Positions 51,048 to 59,783 of a stretch of DNA of 64,000 nt are shown here, piece after piece; the first letter of the stretch is position 1; the number at the start of each line of letters is the position of its first letter. The notes below the pieces were generated by a model that was not told where the DNA came from, searched no databases, and saw only the letters and a list, made by a program, of their open reading frames with translations. The stretch lies in assembly GCA_934512105.1 (NCBI GenBank), contig CAKSWQ010000005.1, positions 1 to 64,000 of the forward strand. Reading direction: 5' to 3'. Source of the DNA: an uncultured Faecalibacterium sp. (GTDB lineage Bacteria > Bacillota > Clostridia > Oscillospirales > Ruminococcaceae). Made by a program: the position numbers and the translations under genes.

Positions 51048-51692
51048 TCAGTTTTTGGCCGGTGTGCACAGCTGCACCAGCTGTTCGGCCTGTGCATCCG
51101 TCAAAAGATCCAGCCCAAGCGCGTGGGTCATTTGCTGAAACACGAGGTTCCGCGCCCGCTGCTGGGCTGGCGTGGTGGGACGCGTCTGGGGGGAGAGCCA
51201 GATGTCTGCCAGCACGAACAGCGCTTCCGCCAGCGCATTGGCATCGGCGGTGTGGATGGAGCCGTCCGCCATACCCTGCCGGATCATGGGCGCGATACAC
51301 TCCGGAGCCAGATGCGCTTCAATGTTGTCTAGCTCCATGGCAAGGAACTGCGGGTTGCTGCACAGGTGCGGTAAAGTCTGGGCGATCTGCTGCTGCCGCT
51401 GCCCGGCAAAGGAAGCTGCAAACACCGCCTGCAGCTTCTGCAGCCCGGTCAGGGCGGGGTCGTCCCGGATACGGCGCAGCGGCTCCCACATCTGGTCGCC
51501 CAAACGGTCCCCGACGCGCTGCGCGATCTCCTCCTTGGAGCGGAAGTGATGGTACACCGCCCCTTTGGAAAGCTTTGTGGCATCAATGATGTCCTGCAGG
51601 GTGGTATTCTGGTAGCCCTTCTGGATAAAGAGCAGGGCGGCGGCGTCCAGAATTTTTTCCACGGTCTGCTCTGGGTATTTGTTGCGCGGCAT
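51048..51692 (-). CDS. TetR/AcrR-family transcriptional repressor
   Basis: A ~214-residue repressor. The N-terminal helix-turn-helix block is VEKILDAAALLFIQKGYQNT, TLQDIIDATKLSKGAVYHHF. The start is the ATG of MPRNKYPEQ at 51692 behind GAGGAG; the open frame extends to 51788 across its own operator, so the longer form is unlikely. Palindromes occur both before this gene and before the following MFS gene, fitting autoregulation plus control of the exporter. Confidence 0.92.
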   Translation of the reverse strand: MPRNKYPEQTVEKILDAAALLFIQKGYQNTTLQDIIDATKLSKGAVYHHFRSKEEIAQRVGDRLGDQMWEPLRRIRDDPALTGLQKLQAVFAASFAGQRQQQIAQTLPHLCSNPQFLAMELDNIEAHLAPECIAPMIRQGMADGSIHTADANALAEALFVLADIWLSPQTRPTTPAQQRARNLVFQQMTHALGLDLLTDAQAEQLVQLCTPAKN

Positions 51693-51709
51693 GGCAGATG
51701 CTCCTCTTT

Positions 51710-51728
51710 TACAAACTAACGGTCTGTA
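51710..51728. promoter_or_regulatory. operator-like palindrome upstream of the TetR gene
   Basis: TACAAACTAACGGTCTGTA has half-site AACGGTCTGTA in common with the perfect palindrome at 50989 and lies 18 bases before the TetR start. Confidence 0.65.
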
Positions 51729-51870
51729 AAAAGAATACAACAGCCCGGCGGCTTTGTCAAGAGGGTAAAGAACCGAAAATCCATTCATTTCCTGCGGCGC
51801 TGCATTGCTTTTGCGCGGGGTTTCTGGTATGATACAATAGAATCAACAGACGATTTTGGGAGGATGACAG

Positions 51871-53163
51871 ATGGCAAGGGTTTTGATCGTGGGAGCCGGG
51901 GCAGCCGGACTGATGGCGGCGGGTGCCGCCGTGCGGCAGGGACATCAGGTAACGGTGCTGGAGCATACCGAGAAGCCCGGGCAGAAGATCCTTGTCACCG
52001 GCAAGGGACGCTGCAACGTGACCAACGACTGCCCGGCAGAGGAGTTTTTGCGCCATGTGCGCACGAACCCGCGCTTTTTGTACTCCTCGCTGGGGGCGTT
52101 CCCCCCGGCAAAGACCATGGAGCTGTTCGAGGCTTTGGGCGTGGAGCTGAAGGTGGAGCGCGGCCGCCGGGTGTTCCCGGTATCGGATAAGGCCGAGGAG
52201 ATCCGGCAGGCGCTGCTGCGCTATGCGCAGGATGCTGACATTGTCTATGACGGCGCAAAAAAGCTGCTGCTGGAAGACATCGTGCCGGAGGCAGAGCCCG
52301 CCCCGGCGGCACCGGAAAACCCGCGCCACCCCAAAAAGAAAAAGGCAGGCCCGGCGCTGCGCTGCGTGGGCGTGCGGGGCACTTCCGGCAGGGAGTACCG
52401 GGCAGATGCGGTGTTGGTAGCCACCGGCGGCGTAAGCTACCCCACCACCGGCTCTACCGGCGATGGCTACAAGCTGGCGCAGCAGGCGGGGCACACCCTT
52501 GTGGAGCCGGTGCCCAGTCTGGTCAGCCTTGTCAGCCGGGACCCGGACTGCAAAAAAATGATGGGTCTGGCGCTGAAAAACGTCACCCTGACCCTGCTGG
52601 AGGATGGCAAGGCCATTTTTGACGAGCAGGGCGAGATGCTGTTTACCCACTTTGGCATCAGCGGGCCGCTGACCCTGAGCGCGTCCAGCCATCTGGGGGA
52701 TATGAAAAAGCATAAGTACATCGCGGAGATCGACCTGAAGCCCGCTCTGAGCGAGGAGCAGCTGTATGACCGCATCACCCGGGACTTTGCCCTGCTGGCA
52801 AACCACGCGGCGCAGGGGGCGCTGGTCAAGCTGCTGCCCTCCAGTATGCAGCCGGTGATGGTGGCGCGCTGGGGCATCGACTCCGCCACCAAGGCAAACC
52901 AGATTACCCGGGAGCAGAAACGGGAACTGGTGCAGCTGGTCAAGCACTGGCAGGTGCCCATTGACGCCCGGGGCGACCTTGCCCACGCGGTCATCACCAG
53001 CGGCGGCGTATCGGTGCGGGAGGTAGACCCCAAGACCATGCAGAGCAAAAAGGCGCTGGGACTGTACTTTGCGGGCGAGGTGCTGGATGTGGACGCCTAT
53101 ACCGGCGGCTACAATCTGCAAATTGCTTTCTGCACCGCACAGAGCTTTGCGAATAATCTGTAA
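51871..53163 (+). CDS. NAD(P)/FAD-dependent flavoprotein, HI0933/BaiN family
   Basis: A 430-residue flavoprotein. VLIVGAGAAGLMAAGAAVRQ is the FAD-binding loop and KILVTGKGRCNVTND the family signature. DAVLVATGGVSYPTTGSTGDG and YFAGEVLDVDAYTGGYNLQ close the FAD site. There is a long Pro/Lys insert (EPAPAAPENPRHPKKKK) near residue 145. Characterised relatives include BaiN, a bile-acid 7-dehydroxylation reductase, but most members are of unknown function. The start has GGGAGGATGACAG upstream. cmk and plsC follow on the same strand, as often in Clostridia. Confidence 0.9.
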   Translation: MARVLIVGAGAAGLMAAGAAVRQGHQVTVLEHTEKPGQKILVTGKGRCNVTNDCPAEEFLRHVRTNPRFLYSSLGAFPPAKTMELFEALGVELKVERGRRVFPVSDKAEEIRQALLRYAQDADIVYDGAKKLLLEDIVPEAEPAPAAPENPRHPKKKKAGPALRCVGVRGTSGREYRADAVLVATGGVSYPTTGSTGDGYKLAQQAGHTLVEPVPSLVSLVSRDPDCKKMMGLALKNVTLTLLEDGKAIFDEQGEMLFTHFGISGPLTLSASSHLGDMKKHKYIAEIDLKPALSEEQLYDRITRDFALLANHAAQGALVKLLPSSMQPVMVARWGIDSATKANQITREQKRELVQLVKHWQVPIDARGDLAHAVITSGGVSVREVDPKTMQSKKALGLYFAGEVLDVDAYTGGYNLQIAFCTAQSFANNL

Positions 53164-53217
53164 AAAACAGCGCAGTCCATTTTGCTGTGTACTATATATA
53201 AATAAGGAGAACATATC

Positions 53218-53886
53218 ATGGTATCTGTTGCGATCGATGGGCCTGCGGGTGCAGGCAAATCCACTCTGGCACGCCGTCTGGCGGCAGAGCTGGGCTATAT
53301 CTATGTGGACACCGGTGCAATGTACCGCGCCATCGGCCTGTACGCCCTGCGCGCGGGCAAGGATCCCAAGGACAATGCGGCGGTGGATGCCCTGCTGCCT
53401 GAGATCGAGCTGCGGCTGGCCTCCATTGCGGGCGAGCAGCACATCTACTTAAAGGACGAGGACGTGAGCACCGCCATCCGCACCGAACAGGCCGGCATGG
53501 CAGCCTCTGCCGTGGGTGCAAACCCCGCTGTGCGGGCATTTTTGCTGGACTTGCAGCGCAGCATGGCCAAAAAGCAGGATGTGCTGATGGACGGCCGGGA
53601 TATCGGCACGGTGGTGCTGCCGGACGCTACGGTGAAGATCTTCCTGACCGCCAGCCCGGAGGCACGCGCCACCCGCCGCTGGAAGGAGTATCAGGCCAAG
53701 GGCATCGACACCCCCTACGAGGAAGTGCTGGCAGATGTGAAGCAGCGGGACTATCAGGACACCCACCGCGCCGCCGCCCCGCTGAAGCAGGCAGAGGACG
53801 CCGTGCTGCTGGATACCTCGGCGCTGGATTTTGAGCAGAGCCTTGACGCCATGAAGCAGATCATTGCCCAAAAGATCGGCGGATAA
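53218..53886 (+). CDS. cmk: cytidylate kinase
   Basis: Phosphorylates CMP and dCMP. 222 residues: VAIDGPAGAGKSTLARRLA is the P-loop, YVDTGAMYRAIGL and DVLMDGRDIGTVVLPDA are CMP-kinase signatures and TASPEARATRRWKEY is the lid. AAGGAGAAC precedes the ATG. It is the first of a cmk-plsC-ispH-rpsA string, a typical clostridial order. Confidence 0.96.
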   Translation: MVSVAIDGPAGAGKSTLARRLAAELGYIYVDTGAMYRAIGLYALRAGKDPKDNAAVDALLPEIELRLASIAGEQHIYLKDEDVSTAIRTEQAGMAASAVGANPAVRAFLLDLQRSMAKKQDVLMDGRDIGTVVLPDATVKIFLTASPEARATRRWKEYQAKGIDTPYEEVLADVKQRDYQDTHRAAAPLKQAEDAVLLDTSALDFEQSLDAMKQIIAQKIGG

Positions 53887-53909
53887 AACAAACAGGACAG
53901 GAATAGAAA

Positions 53910-54521
53910 ATGGTACTATATTATATTCTGGTGCCCCTTGCATGGCTTGTGTGGCACATCGGTTTCCGCATCCGGGTGGAGGGCCGCGAAAACCTGAAAA
54001 AGGTGCAGACGAAGGGCTATATCCTTGCGCCCACCCATGTGTCTGCCATCGACCCGGTGTTCATCGTCGTCACCCGGTGGGGCAGGCGGATGGTGGTGTT
54101 TGCCAAAAAGGAACTGTTCGAGATCAACGCCTTTCTGACCTGGTTCTTCCGCTGCTGCGGCGGTGTGTGCGTCCGCGGTACCAAGGACGAGATGGCGGTC
54201 ATCTCCCGGACGGTGGAAGCCTGCAAGCAGGGAAAGACCCTGCTCATCTTCCCGGAGGGCACCCGCGAAAAGGAGGGCAAGCTTCTGCCCCCCAAGAGCG
54301 GCCTTTTTGTCATTGCCGCCGAGGCCGGGGTGGACGTTGTACCCTGCCGCATCTTCTATGATACCCCGGACGGAAAAATGCACCTGTTCTGCAAGGTGCG
54401 GGTGGTCTACGGCGAGCCGATGCCCGCAGCACAGTTTGCCATGGAGGGCCGCCGGGATACCAAAAAGCTCCGTGCCAACAAGCAGGCACTGCTGGAAGCA
54501 TGGGAAAAGATGGGGGTGTAA
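53910..54521 (+). CDS. plsC: 1-acyl-sn-glycerol-3-phosphate acyltransferase
   Basis: Forms phosphatidic acid from lysophosphatidate at the membrane. 203 residues with an N-terminal hydrophobic stretch ([16 protein letters not shown]). The HxxxxD motif is in [10 protein letters not shown], and the acyl-acceptor motif in [12 protein letters not shown]. Length is normal. It ends 2 bases before ispH. Confidence 0.94.
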   Translation: MVLYYILVPLAWLVWHIGFRIRVEGRENLKKVQTKGYILAPTHVSAIDPVFIVVTRWGRRMVVFAKKELFEINAFLTWFFRCCGGVCVRGTKDEMAVISRTVEACKQGKTLLIFPEGTREKEGKLLPPKSGLFVIAAEAGVDVVPCRIFYDTPDGKMHLFCKVRVVYGEPMPAAQFAMEGRRDTKKLRANKQALLEAWEKMGV

Positions 54522-54523
54522 AA

Positions 54524-56434
54524 ATGGAGATTCATCTGGCGAAAACGGCGGGGTTCTGCTTCGGCGTGAACCGCGCCGTGGAACTGACCTACGGACTGCT
54601 GGCCGAGGGGCACAGGGTGGCAACGCTTGGCCCGCTGATCCACAACCCGCAGGCGGTGGAGGATATGCGGCGCAAGGGCGCACAGGTAGTAAACACCGTG
54701 CAGGATGTGCCTGCCGGGTGCGAGGTAGTCATCCGCAGCCACGGGGTGCCCCGCAGCGTTTACGATGAGCTGGAGACGCGCGGCATCCCGTACCATGACG
54801 CCACCTGCCCCTTTGTGCAGAAGATCCAGCGCATTGCCGCGCAGGCCGAAAAAGAGGGTGCGGTGCTGCTGGTGGCGGGGGATAAGAACCACCCGGAGGT
54901 GCAGGGCATCGTGGGACATACCCGGGGCGAGGTGTTCGTTTTTGCCGATTTAGCCGAGTTGGAGGCGTGGAACGGCCCTTCTGACCCCCAAAAACCCCTT
55001 TTTGCAGTTGCACAGACCACATTTCAGGTGACAAAATGGAAAGAAAGTTCGGAGTTTCTCAAAAAAGCCTATACAAACGCCCGAATTTTTGATACAATAT
55101 GTAATGCGACGTGGGCGAGGCAACAGGAAGCGGAAGACCTCAGCCAACAATGCGACATCATTGTTGTCATTGGCGGTCATCATTCTTCCAATACCCAAAA
55201 GCTGGTACAGGTCGCCGCAAAACACACGCGTGCCGTAACGGTCGAAACAGCGAGCGAACTTCGGCCGGAATGGTTTGCAGATGTTAAAGTGGCGGGCGTG
55301 ACAGCCGGGGCTTCAACGCCATCGTCTATTATTGAGGAGGTACTTAACAGTATGAGCGCAGAAATCAATGACAGCATGAGCTTTGAGGAGATGCTGAACG
55401 CATCCGAGGAGAAGCGTGTTCATGCAGGCAGTATTGTGAAAGGAATCGTGACCAGCATCTCTGCCAACGAGATCCAGGTGGATATCGGTGCGAAGCAGAC
55501 CGGCTTTGTCAAGCTGAGCGAGCTGACCGATGATTCCTCCGCCAAGGTCGAAGACCTGGTGAAGGTTGGCGATGAGCTGGACCTCATCGTCGAGAAGGTT
55601 ATGGATCAGGATGGCGTTATCCAGCTCTCCCGCAAGAAGCTCGCATCTCGCAAGGGCATGGAAGAGATCGCCAAGGCAGCAGAATCCGGTGAAGTCGTCG
55701 AGGGCGATGTCACCGAGTTCAACAAGGGCGGCGTTGTCGTCAACGTCAAGGGCGTCAAGGTGTTCGTTCCCCGTTCTCAGGCCACTATGCGCCGCGACGA
55801 GGACTACACTGCTCTGGTCGGCCAGCACGTTCAGCTGGTCGTCACCGAGTGCTCCGGCCGCAAGATCGTGGGCAGCATCAACAAGGTGACCGCTGAGCAG
55901 AACAAGGCAAAGCGCGAGGAGTTCTGGGCAAACGTTGAGGTGGGCAAGAGCTACACCGGCGTTGTCAAGAGCCTGACCTCTTATGGTGCATTCGTTGACA
56001 TCGGTGGTGTTGACGGCCTGTGCCACATCAGCGAGCTGAGCTGGAACCGCATCAAGCACCCCTCCGAGGTCGTCTCCGTTGGTGACACCATCGAAGTGTA
56101 TGTCAAGGACATCGACACCGAGAACCACAAGGTCTCTCTGGGCTACAAGAAGTCCGAGGACAACCCCTGGGAGCAGCTGAAGAACAACTACCCCATCGGC
56201 AGCACCTTCCATGCTCCGGTCGTTTCTCTGACCAAGTTCGGTGCATTCGTCCGCATCCTGCCGGGTGTTGACGGTCTGGTCCACATCAGCGAGATCAGCA
56301 ATGACCGCGTTGAGAAGGTCTCCGACGCACTGAAGGTCGGCGATATGGTCGATGTGAAGCTGCTGGATGTTGACTTCGACAAGAAGCGCATCAGCCTGTC
56401 CATGAAGGCTCTGCTGAACGACGACGCTGAGTAA
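54524..56434 (+). CDS. ispH: 4-hydroxy-3-methylbut-2-enyl diphosphate reductase fused to ribosomal protein S1
   Basis: A 636-residue fusion known from Clostridia. Residues 1-~275 are IspH, the last step of the MEP isoprenoid pathway. Three iron-sulfur Cys are visible in [17 protein letters not shown] and DTICNATW, and HxH-type residues in IRSHGVP. Residues ~277-636 are S1: four OB repeats starting [36 protein letters not shown] and [12 protein letters not shown]. At 55352 an internal in-frame ATG has its own strong ribosome site. Codon use shifts to GTT/GCT-rich in the S1 half, as in abundant ribosomal proteins. Confidence 0.95.
   Translation: MEIHLAKTAGFCFGVNRAVELTYGLLAEGHRVATLGPLIHNPQAVEDMRRKGAQVVNTVQDVPAGCEVVIRSHGVPRSVYDELETRGIPYHDATCPFVQKIQRIAAQAEKEGAVLLVAGDKNHPEVQGIVGHTRGEVFVFADLAELEAWNGPSDPQKPLFAVAQTTFQVTKWKESSEFLKKAYTNARIFDTICNATWARQQEAEDLSQQCDIIVVIGGHHSSNTQKLVQVAAKHTRAVTVETASELRPEWFADVKVAGVTAGASTPSSIIEEVLNSMSAEINDSMSFEEMLNASEEKRVHAGSIVKGIVTSISANEIQVDIGAKQTGFVKLSELTDDSSAKVEDLVKVGDELDLIVEKVMDQDGVIQLSRKKLASRKGMEEIAKAAESGEVVEGDVTEFNKGGVVVNVKGVKVFVPRSQATMRRDEDYTALVGQHVQLVVTECSGRKIVGSINKVTAEQNKAKREEFWANVEVGKSYTGVVKSLTSYGAFVDIGGVDGLCHISELSWNRIKHPSEVVSVGDTIEVYVKDIDTENHKVSLGYKKSEDNPWEQLKNNYPIGSTFHAPVVSLTKFGAFVRILPGVDGLVHISEISNDRVEKVSDALKVGDMVDVKLLDVDFDKKRISLSMKALLNDDAE
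55335..55354 (+). promoter_or_regulatory. internal ribosome binding site and start codon for a separate S1 protein
   Basis: Within the ispH-rpsA frame, GAGGAGGT is followed 9 bases later by ATG (55352) in the same frame, at the exact IspH/S1 junction. Initiation here would give a stand-alone 360-residue S1 (55352-56434). Confidence 0.7.
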
Positions 56435-56479
56435 TCAGCCCTTCGTGCAAAAGCATAGCTTCTGACACAATGCGATCTG

Positions 56480-56518
56480 CAGCCCCGTTGCCGGGAAAAC
56501 GGCGGCGGGGCTGTTTTT
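56480..56518 (+). terminator. terminator of the cmk-plsC-ispH/rpsA operon
   Basis: CAGCCCCGTTGCCG pairs with CGGCGGCGGGGCTG around GGAAAA, followed by TTTTTG. Confidence 0.88.
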
Positions 56519-56530
56519 GTTAACAAAGCC

Positions 56531-57124
56531 ATGATAAAATTTTTCAAAAAGCACTGGGAAGTGCTCAGCTACCTGATCTTCGGCGTGCTGACCACCCTGC
56601 TGAATATTGTGCTGTATGCACTGTTCAACAAGCTGTTCGGCTACACTGCCGCCAACAGCTGGGGCAATGTGCTGGATAATGCCTTGTGCATCCTGTTTGC
56701 CTACTGCACCAACCGCGCGTTCGTGTTTCGCAGCAAGACCACCGGCAAAGCCATGGCGAAAGAGTTCGGCACCTTTGTCACCTGCCGTCTGGGCACCATG
56801 GTGCTGGATGCCGCCATCATGATCGTGGGCGGCAATCTGCTGGCAGCGCAGGGTGCGGCGCTGATGGAGAGCCTGTTGACGGGGGTGTTCACCCGCTTGC
56901 AACCGGAAACACTGGCAGGCGTTGCTGTGTTTTCGGCAAGCTCTACGGCAGCAGGGGCATCGGTGGCAGTCATCGGCGGCGCGGATGGTCCAACGGCAGT
57001 TTTTGTGGCGGCGGGTGCTGCACAAAGCCTGTGGGGTCTGTGCGTCAAGGTATTCTCCAACGTGGTGGTCGTGGTGCTGAACTATGTATTCAGCAAGCTG
57101 ATCATCTTTAAAAATCGTAAGTGA
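56531..57124 (+). CDS. GtrA-family membrane protein with inserted decarboxylase-pump-like segment
   Basis: A 197-residue protein with GtrA features: KHWEVLSYLIFGVLTTLLNI at the start, then ALCILFAYCTNRAFVF and the closing VLNYVFSKLIIFKNRK. GtrA proteins flip or present polyprenyl-linked sugars. This one is ~60 residues longer than usual. The extra part (~105-167) contains SVAVIGGADGPTAVFVA, which matches the Na+-site motif of oxaloacetate/glutaconyl-CoA decarboxylase beta subunits. Its ATG lies only ~12 bases after a terminator and lacks a good ribosome site, so its start and expression are uncertain. Confidence 0.8.
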   Translation: MIKFFKKHWEVLSYLIFGVLTTLLNIVLYALFNKLFGYTAANSWGNVLDNALCILFAYCTNRAFVFRSKTTGKAMAKEFGTFVTCRLGTMVLDAAIMIVGGNLLAAQGAALMESLLTGVFTRLQPETLAGVAVFSASSTAAGASVAVIGGADGPTAVFVAAGAAQSLWGLCVKVFSNVVVVVLNYVFSKLIIFKNRK

Positions 57125-57125
57125 G

Positions 57126-57262
57126 AACCCTCTCAGTCGCCTGACGGCGACAGCTCTCCCGAAGGGCGAGCTTTTTTGCAGGAGAAGGAAACGTTTCCCT
57201 TCAATGAGAAAGCTCCCCCACTCGGGGGAGCTGGCACGGCGCAAGCCGTGACTGAGAGGGTT
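57126..57262. mobile_element. MITE-like dispersed repeat with perfect 13-bp inverted ends
   Basis: AACCCTCTCAGTC (57126-57138) and GACTGAGAGGGTT (57250-57262) are exact inverted copies bounding 137 bases with internal hairpins (AAGCTCCCCCACTCGGGGGAGCT). Short form of the family, inserted directly behind the GtrA stop codon. Confidence 0.82.
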
Positions 57263-57297
57263 TTACAAATCAACAACACTTTAGGAGGTACGGTATT

Positions 57298-57432
57298 ATG
57301 AAACGTGGTCTGAAAGGGTTCGCATTCCTGGTCTCTGGTCTGGTGCTGGGCATCATTGGTGCAACGGTATCGGTGACTGCGATTGCACTCAGCGCTGTGG
57401 GCATGGCAAAGGTGCGCCGTGCCAGCAAGTAA
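57298..57432 (+). CDS. small single-span membrane protein (44 residues)
   Basis: Starts ATG 57298 after TTAGGAGGT at ideal spacing. It reads MKRGLKGFAFLVSGLVLGII and continues with a hydrophobic Ala/Val/Ser stretch to a basic end, MAKVRRASK. One membrane helix with a positive N- and C-terminus. It ends 18 bases before deoC and has excellent translation signals, so it is probably real. The family is not recognised; it could be a small membrane regulator or a type I toxin-like peptide. Confidence 0.7.
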   Translation: MKRGLKGFAFLVSGLVLGIIGATVSVTAIALSAVGMAKVRRASK

Positions 57433-57450
57433 AACAACGGAGGAACGAGC

Positions 57451-58116
57451 ATGAACCGCGAAGAGATCCTGTCCCATGTCGATCATACTCTGCTGAAGCC
57501 GGAGGCCACTTGGCCCCAGATCCAGCAGCTGTGTGACGAAGCCATTGCAAACCACACCGCATCCGTCTGCATCAACACCTGCTATGTCAAGCAGGCTGTG
57601 GAGTATATGGCAGGCCGCATCCCTGTGTGCTGCGTGGTGGGCTTCCCTCTGGGTGCCATGGATACCGCCAGCAAGGCCTTTGAAGCCAAGACTGCCATCG
57701 AGAACGGCGCAGCCGAGGTGGATATGGTCATCAACATCGGCCGCCTGAAGAACAAGGAGTACGACGCCGTCCGCGAGGATATCCGTGCCGTCAAGCAGGC
57801 TGTGGGCGATAAGATTTTGAAGGTCATCATCGAGACCTGCCTGCTGACCGAGGAAGAGAAGGAAAAGATGTGCGACATCGTCTGCGAGGCCGGTGCCGAC
57901 TACATCAAGACCAGCACCGGCTTTTCCACCGCAGGTGCCAACTTCCACGATGTGGAGCTGATGGTCAAGGGCGTGCATGGCCGCTGCAAGGTCAAGGCTG
58001 CCGGCGGCATTTCCACCGTGGAGGATATGGAGACCTTCCTTGCACTGGGCGCTGACCGTCTGGGCACCTCCCGCGCTGTCAAGATCCTGAACGGCGAGCA
58101 GGCAAAGGGCTACTAA
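57451..58116 (+). CDS. deoC: deoxyribose-phosphate aldolase
   Basis: Cleaves 2-deoxyribose-5-phosphate to acetaldehyde and glyceraldehyde-3-phosphate in nucleoside catabolism. 221 residues with HVDHTLLKPEATW at the start, VVGFPLGAMDTASKAFE, KVIIETCLLTEEEK, the Schiff-base Lys in DYIKTSTGFSTAGA and VKAAGGISTVEDM. GGAGGAACG precedes the ATG. Complete and typical. Confidence 0.97.
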   Translation: MNREEILSHVDHTLLKPEATWPQIQQLCDEAIANHTASVCINTCYVKQAVEYMAGRIPVCCVVGFPLGAMDTASKAFEAKTAIENGAAEVDMVINIGRLKNKEYDAVREDIRAVKQAVGDKILKVIIETCLLTEEEKEKMCDIVCEAGADYIKTSTGFSTAGANFHDVELMVKGVHGRCKVKAAGGISTVEDMETFLALGADRLGTSRAVKILNGEQAKGY

Positions 58117-58184
58117 GCTTTCTGCAAAAAAAGTATTTCGGCGAAGCTCTGGGCTTGGCTGAACTGCAAAGGATGATTTCCTCA

Positions 58185-58222
58185 AAGGCTGCTGCACAAA
58201 TTGCTGTGCAGCGGCCTTTTTT
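58185..58222 (+). terminator. terminator of deoC
   Basis: AAGGCTGCTGCAC pairs with GTGCAGCGGCCTT around AAATTGCT, followed by TTTTG. Confidence 0.85.
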
Positions 58223-58332
58223 GCGCCCAAGCCTTGCCAGCAGGGCGCGGCAGGGTGTATAATACAATCAGGTATTGTATAAAACAGGGGCTGTCTGCCT
58301 TATGGGGCAAGGCGGGCAGAGGAGGAACTGCA

Positions 58333-59502
58333 ATGAATATACCCGAGATCCTTGTGGCCAATGGCACAGGGGCGGTGCTGGTAAGCTTTCTGCTTTTACT
58401 GCGGGTGCGCGGCGAGAGTAAAAACAGCATTGGAACAGCGCTGTTCTGCCGGATGCTGGTGGTGACGTTGCTGGCACAGGCCACAGAGACGCTCAGCTTT
58501 CTGCTGGACGGCGTGCCCGGCGCGGCAAGCCGGTTCTGGCTGTACCTTACCAACACCGTCTGCACCGGCGCTACCGTGAGCGTGGGCTTTGCGTGGTGTC
58601 TGTATGTGGACTTCCGGGTCTACCGCAGCACCGGACGTCTGCGCAAAAAGCACCTGCTGCTGGGCGCACCGCTGCTGGCGGTTCTGCTGTTGCTGCTGGC
58701 AAACCTTTTTGGCATGGGATGGATCTTTACCATCTCCGCGGACAACGTTTACCGCCGCGGCCCGCTGAACATTTTGCTGTATCTGCTGCTGTTCAGTTAT
58801 TATGCCGAGAGCGTGTGGCAGGTGCATAAGGCCAGGCGCGATGGCATTACGGTGGAGTTTTTCCCGGTGTACTACTTCGTGGTCACTTGTGCGGTGGGCA
58901 CGGTGTTACAGGGCGCGTTCTACGGTATGGCTTTCGGCTGGCTGTCGGTGGCCATCGCCTTTGTGTTCGTGGACAGCCAGACCCGCAGCCTGAGCGGCTA
59001 TACCGACGAGTTGTCCGGCCTGTTTGGGCGCAAGTACATGAACTACTGTCTGGAGCGCATCCACGCCACACAGGAGAAGGACGTTTACGGCATTATGATG
59101 GACGTGAACTGCTTCAAGGAAATCAACGACACCTACGGTCACGCCGAGGGCGACCGGGCCATTCAGGAGATTGGACACATCCTGTCCGGGGCACTGGTGG
59201 CAAACTCGGTGGCCATCCGCATGAGCGGCGACGAGTTCATGGTGCTGATCCGACACGGCTCGGAGGAGCTTTTAGATAAGACCTGCGCCGCCATTGAGCA
59301 GCGGGTGCAGCACTATAACGCCACCGCCCCGGCGGGCAGCTTTCAGCTGTCCTTCTCCACCGGTGTGGCAAAGTACGAGGGCGGCAGCGTGGAAAAGTTT
59401 CTGGTGGAGCTGGATCAGCGGATGTACGCGGAAAAGCGCGCCTTCCACGCCGCCCGGGACGGCCATGCCGCACCGGAGCAGGAGAATGCTCCATCAATTT
59501 AA
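58333..59502 (+). CDS. membrane-bound GGDEF-domain protein (putative diguanylate cyclase)
   Basis: A 389-residue protein with seven or eight membrane segments in residues 1-~230, followed by a cytoplasmic GGDEF domain. GLFGRKYMNYCLE starts the domain. GIMMDVNCFKEINDTYGHAEGD holds the metal/substrate sites. The active-site loop is MSGDEF, a permissible variant of GGDEF. No I-site RxxD is obvious. The start is ATG 58333 behind GGAGGA. Likely makes c-di-GMP in response to an unknown membrane signal. It is monocistronic. Confidence 0.88.
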   Translation: MNIPEILVANGTGAVLVSFLLLLRVRGESKNSIGTALFCRMLVVTLLAQATETLSFLLDGVPGAASRFWLYLTNTVCTGATVSVGFAWCLYVDFRVYRSTGRLRKKHLLLGAPLLAVLLLLLANLFGMGWIFTISADNVYRRGPLNILLYLLLFSYYAESVWQVHKARRDGITVEFFPVYYFVVTCAVGTVLQGAFYGMAFGWLSVAIAFVFVDSQTRSLSGYTDELSGLFGRKYMNYCLERIHATQEKDVYGIMMDVNCFKEINDTYGHAEGDRAIQEIGHILSGALVANSVAIRMSGDEFMVLIRHGSEELLDKTCAAIEQRVQHYNATAPAGSFQLSFSTGVAKYEGGSVEKFLVELDQRMYAEKRAFHAARDGHAAPEQENAPSI

Positions 59503-59532
59503 AAGGAATGTCTAAAATAAGTGCGACTTATC

Positions 59533-59561
59533 TTGACAATCTGACGCTGCAATGATAGAAT
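59533..59561 (+). promoter_or_regulatory. sigma-A promoter of the S-box/metK unit
   Basis: TTGACA (59533-59538), 17-base spacer, TAGAAT (59556-59561), about 25 bases before the riboswitch. Confidence 0.8.
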
Positions 59562-59585
59562 ATGTGGCGTACCAATTGAATACCG

Positions 59586-59722
59586 ACTTATCAAGAGCGG
59601 CTGAGGGGACAGGCCCTGTGAAGCCCGACAACCTGCGCGAGAGCGTAAGGTGCCAAATCCTGCGGGAAACCGGAAGATAAGAGTGCAACGCTCAGAGCTT
59701 TCGGCTCTGGGCGCTTTTATTT
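59586..59722 (+). promoter_or_regulatory. SAM-I (S-box) riboswitch with terminator
   Basis: The aptamer starts CTTATCAAGAGCGGCTGAGG and contains GGGACAGGCCCTGTGAAGCC, CGACAACC and GGTGCCAAATCC, closing with GGAAGATAAG so that ACTTATC/GATAAGT form P1 (59586-59684). The expression platform at 59688-59722 is a stem CGCTCAGAGC/GGCTCTGGGCG followed by TTTTATTTTT. High SAM would terminate transcription ahead of metK. Confidence 0.95.
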
Positions 59723-59783
59723 TTCAGAACAAACTTGATGGAATGGTAAATACACGCAACTGCAACATTTTAGGAGGCAAAAA

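Noticed and set aside
54524-56434. Possible frameshift joining two separate genes (ispH and rpsA)
   Set aside because: IspH-S1 fusions are established in Clostridia, and the junction is in frame with no disturbance of either domain; only the internal start is unusual.
59503-59585. Duplicated CGACTTATC before the S-box as a second riboswitch
   Set aside because: Only the first P1 strand is repeated; no second aptamer core follows, and the promoter lies there.
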